Positions 33,712 through 42,775 of a stretch of 64,000 nt of DNA are shown here, piece by piece (the stretch's first letter is position 1; the number at the start of each line of letters is the position of its first letter). Origin of the DNA: JALZCH01 sp036387315 (GTDB lineage: Bacteria; Acidobacteriota; Blastocatellia; Pyrinomonadales; Pyrinomonadaceae); assembly GCA_036387315.1 (NCBI GenBank), contig DASVTY010000083.1, positions 1 to 64,000 of the forward strand, in the 5' to 3' direction. Position numbers and translations under genes: made by a program. The notes under the pieces were generated by a model. The model did no database searches, was not told the origin of the DNA, and saw nothing but the letters and a program-made list of their open reading frames with translations.

Positions 33712-34581
33712 TCAGCTTCGCTCGTTTTCAAGTTTTTTCTTCGCCTCTTTCATCTCCCGTTTGTCGTCTTTGCCGATTTCGGGCATAGAAGGATTCATCG
33801 CTTCGAGCTTTTCGACCAGAATGCGGGCGATTGCGACGTGCGAAAACCACCGATTGTCAGCCGGAACGATATACCAGGGCGCGATTTCGGTGCTGGTCGC
33901 CTCGATTGCTTCTTCGTAAGCGTGAACGTAATCGTCCCAAAATTCGCGCTCTTCAACGTCCGAGTTGGAAAATTTCCAGTTCATGGAGCTTTCATCAATG
34001 CGTTCGAGAATTCGCCTTTTCTGTTCTTCTTTGGAAATGTTGAGAAAAATTTTGAGAACGTGAATGCCGTTTTGCACGAGATAAGTTTCGTAATTTCTGA
34101 TTTGCTCGAAACGCTCCTGCCAGATTTTTGGGTTGTTTTTAACTTCGCCGGGTAAATCCTGCAAACGCTGCTCAGCGTGAACACGGACGATCAAAACTTC
34201 TTCGTAATGCGAACGATTGTAAATTCCGACCAGCCCGCGTTCGGGCAATTTCATCGAAAATCTTCGCAAATAATCCTGCCGCAATTCCTCTTCGGAAGCC
34301 GGTTTAAAAGAAGCGACGCGAAACCATTGCGGATTAACGCCCGTCGTTACGGCTTTAATCGCGGCGTCTTTGCCAGCCGTATCCATTCCCTGAAACGCGA
34401 CGAGCAGAGCGCGTTTTTCTTCGGCGAAAAGTTTTTCCTGCCATTCAAACAGAAGTTTCGTGTCCGCCGCCAAATCAGGTTCTGCGTCTTTTTCAGTCTT
34501 GTAATCGCCGGTGAAATCCGCTTGATGCTTTTTTAAGCTGAACTTTTTGCCCGCGCGGACAAGAAAATCGTTTGTTTTCAT
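33712..34581 (-). CDS. ppk2: Polyphosphate kinase 2 family protein
   Basis: 289 residues. The Walker A loop is FQGMDTAGKDAAIK (G65-K71). The partner motifs LPERGLVGIYNRSHYEEVLI and the arginine-rich helix EEQKRRILERIDESSMNWKF are as in PPK2. Such enzymes move phosphate between polyphosphate and nucleotides, mostly making ADP or ATP from AMP or ADP with polyP. The class (I, II or III) is not decided from sequence. A second PPK2 lies directly upstream, with 21 bases between, so the two are an operon. No polyP kinase 1 is in the window. Confidence 0.9.
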   Translation of the reverse strand: MKTNDFLVRAGKKFSLKKHQADFTGDYKTEKDAEPDLAADTKLLFEWQEKLFAEEKRALLVAFQGMDTAGKDAAIKAVTTGVNPQWFRVASFKPASEEELRQDYLRRFSMKLPERGLVGIYNRSHYEEVLIVRVHAEQRLQDLPGEVKNNPKIWQERFEQIRNYETYLVQNGIHVLKIFLNISKEEQKRRILERIDESSMNWKFSNSDVEEREFWDDYVHAYEEAIEATSTEIAPWYIVPADNRWFSHVAIARILVEKLEAMNPSMPEIGKDDKREMKEAKKKLENERS

Positions 34582-34602
34582 AATTCAATAAATAAACCGG
34601 CG

Positions 34603-35469
34603 CTATTCGTTTTCAAGGATTCGGCGCGCTTCTTCGATTTCCTGTTTTTGCTTTTCCGAAACCGTCGGATATTTTAAATCCATTGATTGGAGTTTGTCGG
34701 CGACAATTTGCGCGATGACGGCGCGCGTAAACCAGCGCTTGTTTCCCGGCACGATATACCACGGCGCGATTTCCGTGCTGGTCGCGGCAAAAGTCGCTTC
34801 ATAAGCCCGCATAAAATCGTCCCAGCGGGCGCGGTCTTTTAAATCGCCGAGTCTGAATTTCCAATGTTTAGCCGGGTCTTCGATGCGTTCCATCAATTGT
34901 TTTTTCTGTTCTTTTTTTGAAGTGAGCAAAAAGAATTTCAAAACGTGAACGCCGTTGCGATGCAGATAAAGCTCGAAATTGCGAATGTCTTCGTAACGCT
35001 GCTGCCAGATTTTCTCATCCGCTTTAATTTTTTCGGGAAGCGGCGCGGATTGCAGAATTTGCGGATGAACGCGGACGACGAGCACGTCTTCGTAATACGA
35101 GCGCGAAAAAACGCCGATTTTCCCGCGTTCGGGCAGATTTTTGGAAGCGCGCCAGAGATAATCGTGATCCAGTTCTTCCTCCGAAGGCGCTTTAAACGGC
35201 ACGACACTAATGCCTTGCGGATCAACGCCGCGAAAAACGTGCTTGATCGCGCTGTCTTTTCCGGCGGCGTCCATCGCCTGAAAAATCACGACAAGAGATT
35301 GAGTGTTTTGCGCGTACAAGATTTCCTGTAAATTAGCAATCCGTTCCTGTTCGCGCTCCAAATCGGCGCGAGCCGCTTCTTTATTTTTATAATCTCCGGT
35401 AAAATCCGCATCGAAATCAGCCAGACTGATTGCTTTGCCTTCCGGCGAGAAAAATTGTTTGTAATCCAT
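34603..35469 (-). CDS. ppk2: Polyphosphate kinase 2 family protein (second copy)
   Basis: 288 residues from the ATG at 35467-35469. An ATG 12 codons earlier is also open, but the shorter start puts the Walker A lysine at residue 71, exactly as in the neighbouring copy. Walker A reads FQAMDAAGKDSAIK. GKIGVFSRSYYEDVLVVRVH and KEQKKQLMERIEDPAKHWKF are the other PPK2 blocks. The proteins share the overall plan but not close identity, so they probably differ in nucleotide preference. The start is 18 bases from that of the divergent sorbosone-dehydrogenase-like gene, so the two promoters must overlap. Confidence 0.9.
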   Translation of the reverse strand: MDYKQFFSPEGKAISLADFDADFTGDYKNKEAARADLEREQERIANLQEILYAQNTQSLVVIFQAMDAAGKDSAIKHVFRGVDPQGISVVPFKAPSEEELDHDYLWRASKNLPERGKIGVFSRSYYEDVLVVRVHPQILQSAPLPEKIKADEKIWQQRYEDIRNFELYLHRNGVHVLKFFLLTSKKEQKKQLMERIEDPAKHWKFRLGDLKDRARWDDFMRAYEATFAATSTEIAPWYIVPGNKRWFTRAVIAQIVADKLQSMDLKYPTVSEKQKQEIEEARRILENE

Positions 35470-35487
35470 AAATCGAAAATTAGTTTT

Positions 35488-36684
35488 ATGAAGATTGTTT
35501 GTCAACGAATTTTTGCCGCGATTTTATTTGTCGCCGTCTTTTTTGTCGGTTTTTCCAATGCTCAAATCAAGCTCACGCCGCATAAAATAACGCTTAAAAA
35601 CGGCAAAACTTTTAATCTGAATTTGCCCGAAAATTACGGAATTATTCCGGCGGCGGAAGGATTAAATCGCGTCCGCTTTTTCGCCAAAGCGCCGGACGGT
35701 CGCATTTTCGTAACCGATCTGCACGATTTGACCGACAACCGCAAAGGCGCGGTTTACATTCTCGACGAATTCGATTTGCAAACCGGAAAATTCCGCAAAG
35801 TAACTCCGTATTTGACGAATTTGAGAAACCCGAACAGCGTCCAGTTTTACACCGACGAAAACGGGCAGGATTGGCTTTATCTGGCTCTGACCGACAAATT
35901 GTTGCGCTACAAATTCACAAAAGGCGAAACCGCGCCGACCGATAAAACGCCGCAAACTTTGGCGACTTTTCCCGATTACGGTTTGAGCTACAAATACGGC
36001 GGCTGGCATTTGACCAGAACAATTGCAATTGATAGTGAAAAGCGGAAAATTTATGTTTCCGTCGGTTCGAGCTGCAACGCCTGCAAAGAGAAAGAAGCGA
36101 CGCGGGCGACGGTTTTGGAAATGAACCCGGACGGAAGCCGTCAAAGAACTTTTGTCAAAGGTTTGCGAAACGCCGTCGGTTTAAAGTTTGTCGGTAAAAT
36201 CCTTTTCGCCACAAATCAAGGCGCAGACCATCTCGGCGACGACAAACCGGACGAAACGCTTTACGCGCTCAAAGAAGGCGCGAATTACGGCTGGGCGGGG
36301 TGTTATCAGTCAAACGGGCGAATCTTTTCAGACCCGAAACTCGGAACGAAATCCGGCTGTCGAAACGTTCCCGCGTCTTATGCTCGTTTTCCCGCGCATA
36401 GCTCGGCGCTCGGTTTTGATTATTTCGACCAAAATACGTCTGACAAAACAATTCAAAGCGCATTTTTAGTCGCTCTACACGGTTCGACAAACGAGCAAAT
36501 CGGAAGCGGCTATAAAATCGTCGTTGTCCGCAAAAACGAAAAACCGCGCGATTTTATCAACGGCTTCTTACAGCGCAAAACGGTTGTCGGTCGCCCGTGC
36601 GACGTTCTGCGATTGGATGAAAGCTCGTTTTTATTTTCCGACGACCGCGCCGGAGTTGTTTATTACGTTCGCAAAAAACAGTAA
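35488..36684 (+). CDS. Secreted sorbosone/glucose dehydrogenase-like beta-propeller
   Basis: 398 residues from the ATG at 35488. A frame start at 35455 lies inside the divergent gene. The signal MKIVCQRIFAAILFVAVFFV, then GFSNAQ, is Sec-like. The rest is a six-bladed propeller with the GSDH pattern: NRVRFFAKAPDGRIFVTDLH, GGWHLTRTIAIDSEKRKIYV, SVGSSCNACKEKE, GLRNAVGLKFVGKILFATNQ, then GADHLGDDKPDETLYALKEG and ANYGWAGCY. Members use PQQ to oxidise sugars. PQQ genes are absent here, so activity is not shown. It lies 9 bases ahead of the glucosidase-like gene. Confidence 0.82.
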   Translation: MKIVCQRIFAAILFVAVFFVGFSNAQIKLTPHKITLKNGKTFNLNLPENYGIIPAAEGLNRVRFFAKAPDGRIFVTDLHDLTDNRKGAVYILDEFDLQTGKFRKVTPYLTNLRNPNSVQFYTDENGQDWLYLALTDKLLRYKFTKGETAPTDKTPQTLATFPDYGLSYKYGGWHLTRTIAIDSEKRKIYVSVGSSCNACKEKEATRATVLEMNPDGSRQRTFVKGLRNAVGLKFVGKILFATNQGADHLGDDKPDETLYALKEGANYGWAGCYQSNGRIFSDPKLGTKSGCRNVPASYARFPAHSSALGFDYFDQNTSDKTIQSAFLVALHGSTNEQIGSGYKIVVVRKNEKPRDFINGFLQRKTVVGRPCDVLRLDESSFLFSDDRAGVVYYVRKKQ

Positions 36685-36693
36685 GATTTTACG

Positions 36694-39384
36694 GTGAAAA
36701 AGCATTTATTTTTGGTTTCGCTCGTCCTAATTTTTATTTCTTTCGGATTGATGAATCAACTTTCGGCTCAGACAATTTCGACAAATTTGCCCACAAAATT
36801 CTCTTTGCCGAAAAGCGGCTTGGAATTATCCAGACGAACGCAGCCGGGTTCATTTTACGATGTCGTCGGGCGAAAATCCGCATTTTTAGGTTACGAACAC
36901 CGGCAGGCTGAAGCGTGGGTTTATCCCCTGAAAATTCTCGACCAAATGGAGTTCGGTTTTCGCGTCGAAAGCTATCCGCTCGAATACGCGGCGAGAGATT
37001 TGCTCGTCAAAATCGAAGTCCGACCGGAAAGCACGATTTTCACTTACTCGCACGCGGCTTTCACCGTCCGTCAAATCATTTTCGCGCCGCTCGATGAAGC
37101 GGGCATCGTAATGCTGCTCGACGTTGATTCGCGTCTTCCGATGACCGTTTCGGTTTCGTTTAAACCGCGACTCCGTTTGATGTGGCTCGCTGGTTCGCAA
37201 ACTCCGAGCATTGATTGGAATCAAAGCGAACGACGATATTATTTGACTGAGGAAACCGACAAACTCGTGGGTTTGATTGGCTCGCCGTTTGCGCGCGACG
37301 TTTCCGTAATGCCTTATCAGGAAGAGCCGCAGGATGTTCCCAACCGTTTTTTAATCGAAGCCGCGCCGGACGTTTGGCGGAAAAATTTTGTTCCCGTCGT
37401 CATTGCGGGCGGGATAAACGGAAGCGCGGAGGCAAAAAAAACTTACGAAAAACTGTTGAATTCAATTCCCGATCTTTATCAAAAATCGGTCGAGCATTAC
37501 GCTAAGCTCGAAAGCGAAACAACGCGGATAAAAACGCCTGACGAGATTTTAAATCGCGCTTTTGCGTGGTCGAAAGTCGGAATTGACAAGGGCTTGGCGA
37601 CAAATCCGCAGCTCGGAACAGGCTTGCTCGCAGGTTTTCGCGCTTCGGGCGAAGGCGAGCGTCCCGGTTTTGCGTGGTTTTTCGGGCGCGACGCGCTCTG
37701 GACTGCATTTGCGACAAATTCTTACGGCGATTTTCAGACGACGAGAACCGCGCTCGAATTCCTGCGTAAATATCAGCGAGCCGATGGCAAAATCCCGCAC
37801 GAAATATCGCAAAGCGCGTCGTATGTCCGCTGGTTCACGGATTTCCCTTACGCCTGGGCGGCGGCTGACGCGACGCCGCTTTACATCATTGCTTGTCTCG
37901 ATTATTTCGAGCGCAGCGGCGACCGCCAGTTTTTGAAAGATAGCTGGGATTCAATAAAAAAAGCATACGCTCACGCAGCCGCAAGCGATACGGACAACAA
38001 CGGGCTGGTCGAAAACACAAAATTCGGTCACGGCTGGGTCGAAGGCGGCGATCTCTACCCGCCGCACGAAGAAATTTACCAGCAAGGCGTCTGGTTTGCC
38101 GCAGCCAAAGCGATGAAACGGCTGGCTGAAGAAATGGACGACAAAGATTTGAGCGAAGAAGCCGCCTCCAAATCCGAACGCACGCGCGCCTCAACCGAAA
38201 AAACTTTCTGGCTGTCTGACCGAGATTTCTACGCTTATTCGACGAAACTTCCGACCGCAAAACCTGTTGAAGCCGAAAAAGGCGTTAATCGAACTGTTCG
38301 GCAAGAACGTTTAAACGAGCTGCAAAAAGCCGTGATTTTTGACGAAGACACGGTTTTGCCCGCCGTGCCGTTGTGGTTTCGGATGCTCGAAACCGAAAAA
38401 GCGCAGAAAGAATTGGACAGAATCGGCAGCAGCCGAATTGCAACCGATTGGGGCGCACGGATTTTGGCAAACGATTCGCGCCTTTACGACCCGCTGTCTT
38501 ATCATCACGGCTCGGTCTGGGGACTTTTTACCGGCTGGGCGAGTCTTGGGGCTTACAATTACGGACGCCCGCACATCGGTTTTCAGGCGCTTTTCGCCAA
38601 CGTGCAGTTAAAAGAACGCGGAAACGCGCTCGGTTACATCACCGAATTGCTGTCGGGCGATTTTAACGCGCCTTTCGGTCGCTCGTCGCATCATCAAATC
38701 TGGTCGGAGGCGATGATTGCGACGCCACTGCTGCGCGGTCTTTTCGGGATTGAAATCGAAAATAAAACTTTGCGTTTCGCACCGCAGCTTCCGGCAAATT
38801 GGGACACGGCGGAAATTAAACGAGTCCGCGTCGGCACGGCGAGCTATGATTTCACGCTCGTGCGATCAAGAGGAAAATTAAATCTGGAAATCACGAGAAA
38901 CGGCAGTTTCACTCTCGAAAAACTCGTCGTGTCACCGGCTTTTCCGCTCGATGCGAAAATAAAAACAGTGACGGTTAACGGCAAGCCGGTTAATTTCAAT
39001 TTGCAAAAGATCGGCGATATTCAGCGGGCGGAAATTGTTCTCGGAAATTTTGCAAACAACCTGAAAATCGTTTACGAGTACGACGAAGGAATGGAAGTTT
39101 GGACGGAATTTCCGCCGCTCGCGCCCGGTCAAACGAATCAAGGTTTAAAAATCATTCGCGCTTCAGACTCCGACGCAAATTTACATTTAATTTTAGAAGG
39201 CTTGGCGGGCAAAACCTATACGCTTGGCTTTACAGGCAGCGGTTTAGTTAGCGGTGCAGAAGGCGTCAGAACCGAACAATTCAGCAGCGGTTTTAATCGC
39301 TCGCGAGGTAAAATCTACGTCAAATTCGAGGGCGCGGAAAACTCGTTTGTCAGGCGCGAGATTACGCTGCCGATAAACAGATAA
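36694..39384 (+). CDS. Secreted (alpha/alpha)6 glucosidase, amylo-alpha-1,6-glucosidase-like
   Basis: 896 residues starting with GTG. MKKHLFLVSLVLIFISFGLM then NQLSAQT is a signal peptide. Residues 50-250 form a beta-sandwich N-terminal domain. The six-hairpin barrel follows with GFAWFFGRDALWTAFATNSY (active-site region), YVRWFTDFPYAWAAADATPL and FGHGWVEGGDLYPPHEEIYQ. A C-terminal beta-sandwich (PQLPANWDTAEIKRVRVG) is present. This is the glycogen debranching GDE-C/GH15-like plan, exported to the periplasm or outside. It probably cleaves alpha-glucans. With the sugar dehydrogenase-like gene it suggests extracellular sugar use. The exact linkage is not provable. Confidence 0.8.
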   Translation: MKKHLFLVSLVLIFISFGLMNQLSAQTISTNLPTKFSLPKSGLELSRRTQPGSFYDVVGRKSAFLGYEHRQAEAWVYPLKILDQMEFGFRVESYPLEYAARDLLVKIEVRPESTIFTYSHAAFTVRQIIFAPLDEAGIVMLLDVDSRLPMTVSVSFKPRLRLMWLAGSQTPSIDWNQSERRYYLTEETDKLVGLIGSPFARDVSVMPYQEEPQDVPNRFLIEAAPDVWRKNFVPVVIAGGINGSAEAKKTYEKLLNSIPDLYQKSVEHYAKLESETTRIKTPDEILNRAFAWSKVGIDKGLATNPQLGTGLLAGFRASGEGERPGFAWFFGRDALWTAFATNSYGDFQTTRTALEFLRKYQRADGKIPHEISQSASYVRWFTDFPYAWAAADATPLYIIACLDYFERSGDRQFLKDSWDSIKKAYAHAAASDTDNNGLVENTKFGHGWVEGGDLYPPHEEIYQQGVWFAAAKAMKRLAEEMDDKDLSEEAASKSERTRASTEKTFWLSDRDFYAYSTKLPTAKPVEAEKGVNRTVRQERLNELQKAVIFDEDTVLPAVPLWFRMLETEKAQKELDRIGSSRIATDWGARILANDSRLYDPLSYHHGSVWGLFTGWASLGAYNYGRPHIGFQALFANVQLKERGNALGYITELLSGDFNAPFGRSSHHQIWSEAMIATPLLRGLFGIEIENKTLRFAPQLPANWDTAEIKRVRVGTASYDFTLVRSRGKLNLEITRNGSFTLEKLVVSPAFPLDAKIKTVTVNGKPVNFNLQKIGDIQRAEIVLGNFANNLKIVYEYDEGMEVWTEFPPLAPGQTNQGLKIIRASDSDANLHLILEGLAGKTYTLGFTGSGLVSGAEGVRTEQFSSGFNRSRGKIYVKFEGAENSFVRREITLPINR

Positions 39385-39411
39385 AAAACGGCATTTTTAT
39401 GCGCCGTTTTT
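39384..39411. terminator. Bidirectional rho-independent terminator
   Basis: AAAAACGGC (39384-39392) pairs with GCCGTTTTT (39403-39411) around a 10-base loop. It lies between the stop of the glucosidase-like gene and the stop of the converging mscL gene, so it can end both. Confidence 0.75.
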
Positions 39412-39414
39412 CCT

Positions 39415-39846
39415 TTAAACTCCCGGTTTTTGCGCCAGAAGATCGCGGATGTCCGCCAGCAAAGCTTCGGTCGGAGTCGGCGGCGCGGCGGCTTCCATAA
39501 ATTTTAGATAGCGTGAGAACCGCTGGACGATGAAAAATAAGACTAATCCGACAATCACGAAATTGATGATGTCGTTGAGCAGTTGACCGTAGCGCACGAT
39601 ATTGAGCGTTCCGGCTTTGACGGCGGCGTCAATCGTTTCGGGAGTTGGGGCTGCGGGAAGCTGACCGCTCAAAACGAAGAATTTCGATTTGAAATCAATC
39701 CCGCCCGTGATTAAGCCGATAAACGGCGAAATAATTCCTTCGCTGAGCGTAGTGACAATTTTGGTGAAAGCCGCGCCGATGATTACAGCGACGGCTAAAT
39801 CAATCACGTTTCCGCGTAAAAGAAAACTCTTAAAGTCGTTCAACAT
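39415..39846 (-). CDS. mscL: Large-conductance mechanosensitive channel MscL
   Basis: 143 residues, normal for MscL. The start MLNDFKSFLLRGNVIDLAVA and the first helix VIIGAAFTKIVTTLSEGIIS are the family signature. The second helix IINFVIVGLVLFFIVQRFS follows a variable periplasmic loop. The C-terminal coil TPTEALLADIRDLLAQ is standard. It opens under membrane tension to release solutes at hypo-osmotic shock. It stands alone on its strand, separated from the MOSC gene by 113 bases of AT-rich DNA. Confidence 0.95.
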   Translation of the reverse strand: MLNDFKSFLLRGNVIDLAVAVIIGAAFTKIVTTLSEGIISPFIGLITGGIDFKSKFFVLSGQLPAAPTPETIDAAVKAGTLNIVRYGQLLNDIINFVIVGLVLFFIVQRFSRYLKFMEAAAPPTPTEALLADIRDLLAQKPGV

Positions 39847-39959
39847 TTCTTCTGTCTCCTGCTAAATTGTTGTAGTTTTTAGGACTGCGGGTGACAGAGT
39901 GTAAGCTTATTTTTTTTAAATGGTCAAGAGTTTTTATTAAAAATCAGAGCGAATCTCTT

Positions 39960-40751
39960 TTAATCCAGAACCTCGATTGAATCGCCTTTGGTCAAAATTC
40001 CTTCGACCAAAACCGCGCAATAAACGCCCGCAAAAGCTGAATGTGCTTGAGCGACCTGACGTAAAACCGCCGGGTTGTGTTCGCCCGTTTCGGGATCGAG
40101 CGAAATCACTTTGCAGCGCGGATCGCGTTCTAGAATCATAATCATCGCCTGCGAACCGATTTGCACGCGACGACCAACCAATTCATTCTCGGCAAATCCA
40201 ACGTCGGCTGTATGATTCAGGTAAATATTTGCCCGAAAGCGCCGTTTGTCAATCGGAACATTCATCTCCGCTTCAATTTGACGGACGCTTTGCACGCCGA
40301 TCAGCGAAACCGGACGACAATCCGTAAATGCGCGGTCTGAACGCATGAGCGTCAGTTGATTTTTTTCACCGATTCCGTCGCCGAGCATTTTTATCAAAAG
40401 CGGATCATCAACGGCAATGACCGAACCGTCAGGCGTAACTACATCCAAAACCATATCTTCCGGGTCGGCGTTTGCTGGCATAATTCCCGGGGCGATACTC
40501 ATTGCTTCAAACAAATTCGGAGGTTTTGCCGCTCGTTCGGGATGACGAAACTGCGGGCGATAACGCAGCATTTCCGGCTGCGCCGATGCCGTCAAATAAG
40601 GAAATCCTTTGCGCGCGGCTGAATTTTTAAAGGCGTAGCAGCGGTCGCCGTAAATGCCCGAAAATCCCATAAACACCTCGGTCATCTCCTCGCCGCGCAT
40701 ACCTTTGACCGGATAACGCCACAAACTTTCGACTGTTCCAATTATCGCCAT
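39960..40751 (-). CDS. MOSC-domain protein (YcbX/YiiM-like)
   Basis: 263 residues. MOSC_N lies at the start (VESLWRYPVKGMRGEEMTEV, GIYGDRCYAFKN). The MOSC domain has PIDKRRFRANIYLNHTADVG, then FAENELVGRRVQIG and ERDPRCKVISLDPETGEHN, with the single conserved cysteine that ligates the molybdenum or sulfur in the family (CKVI). Members carry or transfer sulfur to the molybdenum cofactor or reduce N-hydroxylated compounds. No N-terminal membrane helix or ferredoxin domain is present. It is a lone gene, and the specific role is unknown. Confidence 0.88.
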   Translation of the reverse strand: MAIIGTVESLWRYPVKGMRGEEMTEVFMGFSGIYGDRCYAFKNSAARKGFPYLTASAQPEMLRYRPQFRHPERAAKPPNLFEAMSIAPGIMPANADPEDMVLDVVTPDGSVIAVDDPLLIKMLGDGIGEKNQLTLMRSDRAFTDCRPVSLIGVQSVRQIEAEMNVPIDKRRFRANIYLNHTADVGFAENELVGRRVQIGSQAMIMILERDPRCKVISLDPETGEHNPAVLRQVAQAHSAFAGVYCAVLVEGILTKGDSIEVLD

Positions 40752-40815
40752 ATTGTTTTTTCGTTTGATTTTTGATTTTCAGACGGCTGCTCGTTTTACG
40801 CAACCACTTTTTCCG

Positions 40816-42516
40816 TCAAGCGGCGGCTTTGAGCAATTCTTTCGCGTGTCGCCGCGCCGAATCTGTGACAATTGCGCCCGTCAGCATTCTGGCTAATTCT
40901 TCGACGCGCGCATTTTTGTTTAATTTAACGACTTGCACGGTCGTCCGCTCGCCCGACATTTCTTTTTCGACGACGAAATGAACGTCGGCGAGCGCTGCAA
41001 TTTGCGGCTGGTGCGTGACGCATAAAACCTGGTGATGAGCCGCGAGTTTTTTCAATTTTCGCCCGACAGCTTCGGAAACGCGCCCGGAAATTCCCACGTC
41101 AATTTCATCGAAAACGGCTGTTTTCGATTGTTCGCTGAGCTTTCCGGTGGTTTTTAAAACGAGCATCAAACGCGAAGCCTCGCCGCCCGAAGCGACGCGC
41201 GCAATCGGTTTTAAGCTCTCACCGACATTCGCCGAAAAATAAAACTCAACCGCGTCGAAACCTTTGGCGGTTAAAAAACGATTTGAGCTTTCATCGTTCG
41301 GATTTTCCGGCGCACTAATGCGGACTTCAAAACGCGCGCGTTCCAGCGCCACATCTTTTAACGCATTTTCGACGGCTTTTGAATATTCGCGCGCCGCCGT
41401 TTCGCGTCTGTCATGCGTTTCGCGGGCAATTTTCAGATAATCTTCGCGCGCCGCGTTTGCCTGTTTTAACAATTCGGCTTCGCGCAATTCGGCTGATTCG
41501 ATGCGGCTTAAACGCTCTTCGGATTCGGCGAGATGTGCGAGCGCAGATTCAATCGAACCGCCGTATTTGCGTTTCAAACGCTGGATTTCCGCTAAACGCG
41601 ATTCGATTTCCGACAATCTTTCGGGCGAAAATTCCAGGCTGCCGCGAAACGAGCGAAGCGTGATTGCCAAATCTTCGAGAACGGCTTGAGCGGAAGTCAT
41701 TTGTTCGTTATATTCGCCGAATTGCTGATCGTAGTTCGTAAGTTCGTCAACATTTTTGGCGACTACTGCGAGATTTGAAATCGCCGATTCGCTCGATTCG
41801 TAAAGCAGAGCGTAGGCTTCGTCGCTCAAAGCCGAAAGTTTTTCGACGTTCATCAACCGGCGTCGCTCCGTTTCCAATTCTTCGTCTTCGCCCGCCTGCA
41901 AATTGGCTTTTTTCAATTCTTCAATCTGAAACTGCAAAATATCAACGAGCTGTAATTTCTGCGTTTCGTCCGAACGCAGAGATTCGAGTTCTTTTAAAAC
42001 CTGTTGCCAGCGGCGATATTTTTCGGCAATTTCTTTTCTCAATTCGGCGAGTGCGGCGTAATCGTCGAGCATTTCGAGATGCGTGCGCGGATCGAAAAGC
42101 GTCTGCTGCTCGCCCTGTCCGTGAATATCAACCAGAAAATTGCCGATTCGTTTCAGAAAATTTTGCGTGACAAGCTGATTGTTGACGAAAATCCGGTTTT
42201 TGCCCGTTGCGGAAAGCTCGCGGCGGACAATTAAATCTTCAAAATCCGCCGGTTCAACGTCGAGTCCCGCTTCATCGAAAATTTGCAGGATTTCAGAGCT
42301 TGGTTCGAGAGAAAAAAGCCCTTCGATGCGCGCAGTTGTCGTTCCTTCTTTAATCAAATCAGCGGAAACGCGCTCGCCCGTTAGCGCGCCCAGAGAATCA
42401 ACGATGATTGATTTGCCCGAGCCGGTTTCTCCAGTCAACAGATTCAAGCCGCCGCCGAATTCGAGCCGCAACTCGTCAATCAGCGCGATATTGTTGATAT
42501 GTAAAAGCGTCAGCAT
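40816..42516 (-). CDS. recN: DNA repair protein RecN
   Basis: 566 residues, standard for RecN. The N-terminal ATPase half has LHINNIALIDELRLEFGGGL and Walker A GETGSGKSIIVDSLGALTGE. The middle is a long coiled coil. The C-terminal half shows the ABC signature region VASGGEASRLMLVLKT and Walker B KTAVFDEIDVGISGRV, then HQVLCVTHQPQIAALADVHF. RecN is an SMC-like protein that gathers DNA at double-strand breaks. It ends in a normal C-terminus. Transcribed alone. Not obviously SOS-controlled, since no clear LexA box is visible. Confidence 0.95.
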   Translation of the reverse strand: MLTLLHINNIALIDELRLEFGGGLNLLTGETGSGKSIIVDSLGALTGERVSADLIKEGTTTARIEGLFSLEPSSEILQIFDEAGLDVEPADFEDLIVRRELSATGKNRIFVNNQLVTQNFLKRIGNFLVDIHGQGEQQTLFDPRTHLEMLDDYAALAELRKEIAEKYRRWQQVLKELESLRSDETQKLQLVDILQFQIEELKKANLQAGEDEELETERRRLMNVEKLSALSDEAYALLYESSESAISNLAVVAKNVDELTNYDQQFGEYNEQMTSAQAVLEDLAITLRSFRGSLEFSPERLSEIESRLAEIQRLKRKYGGSIESALAHLAESEERLSRIESAELREAELLKQANAAREDYLKIARETHDRRETAAREYSKAVENALKDVALERARFEVRISAPENPNDESSNRFLTAKGFDAVEFYFSANVGESLKPIARVASGGEASRLMLVLKTTGKLSEQSKTAVFDEIDVGISGRVSEAVGRKLKKLAAHHQVLCVTHQPQIAALADVHFVVEKEMSGERTTVQVVKLNKNARVEELARMLTGAIVTDSARRHAKELLKAAA

Positions 42517-42621
42517 TGTTCGAGAGAATTTTACCCCAACGTCGGCGCAGGTGAAAAGAAATGGTTTATCAATTCAAAATGCAAACCGAAAGCAAACTTG
42601 AGAAAGAATCGTTTTTTCTCT

Positions 42622-42702
42622 GCGTCCTTTGCGAAGACCTTAGCGTCCTTTGCGGTTAAGTTTTCTGTTTTTTATCGAATTAAACCTGAAAGGACGCAAA
42701 CA
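42622..42702. repeat. Intergenic direct/inverted repeat of GCGTCCTTTGCG
   Basis: GCGTCCTTTGCG occurs at 42622-42633 and again at 42643-42654, and the inverted partner AAAGGACGCAA is near 42688-42698. It lies in the 259-base divergent gap between recN and the pyrophosphatase gene. The layout, a direct repeat with an inverted partner, matches the other palindromic elements here. Confidence 0.55.
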
Positions 42703-42775
42703 GTTTTACTCCTGGATTCGCATTTAAAATCAGATTGAATTCACCCTTCGCAGTTAAAAGTTTTAGAATGTTTTT

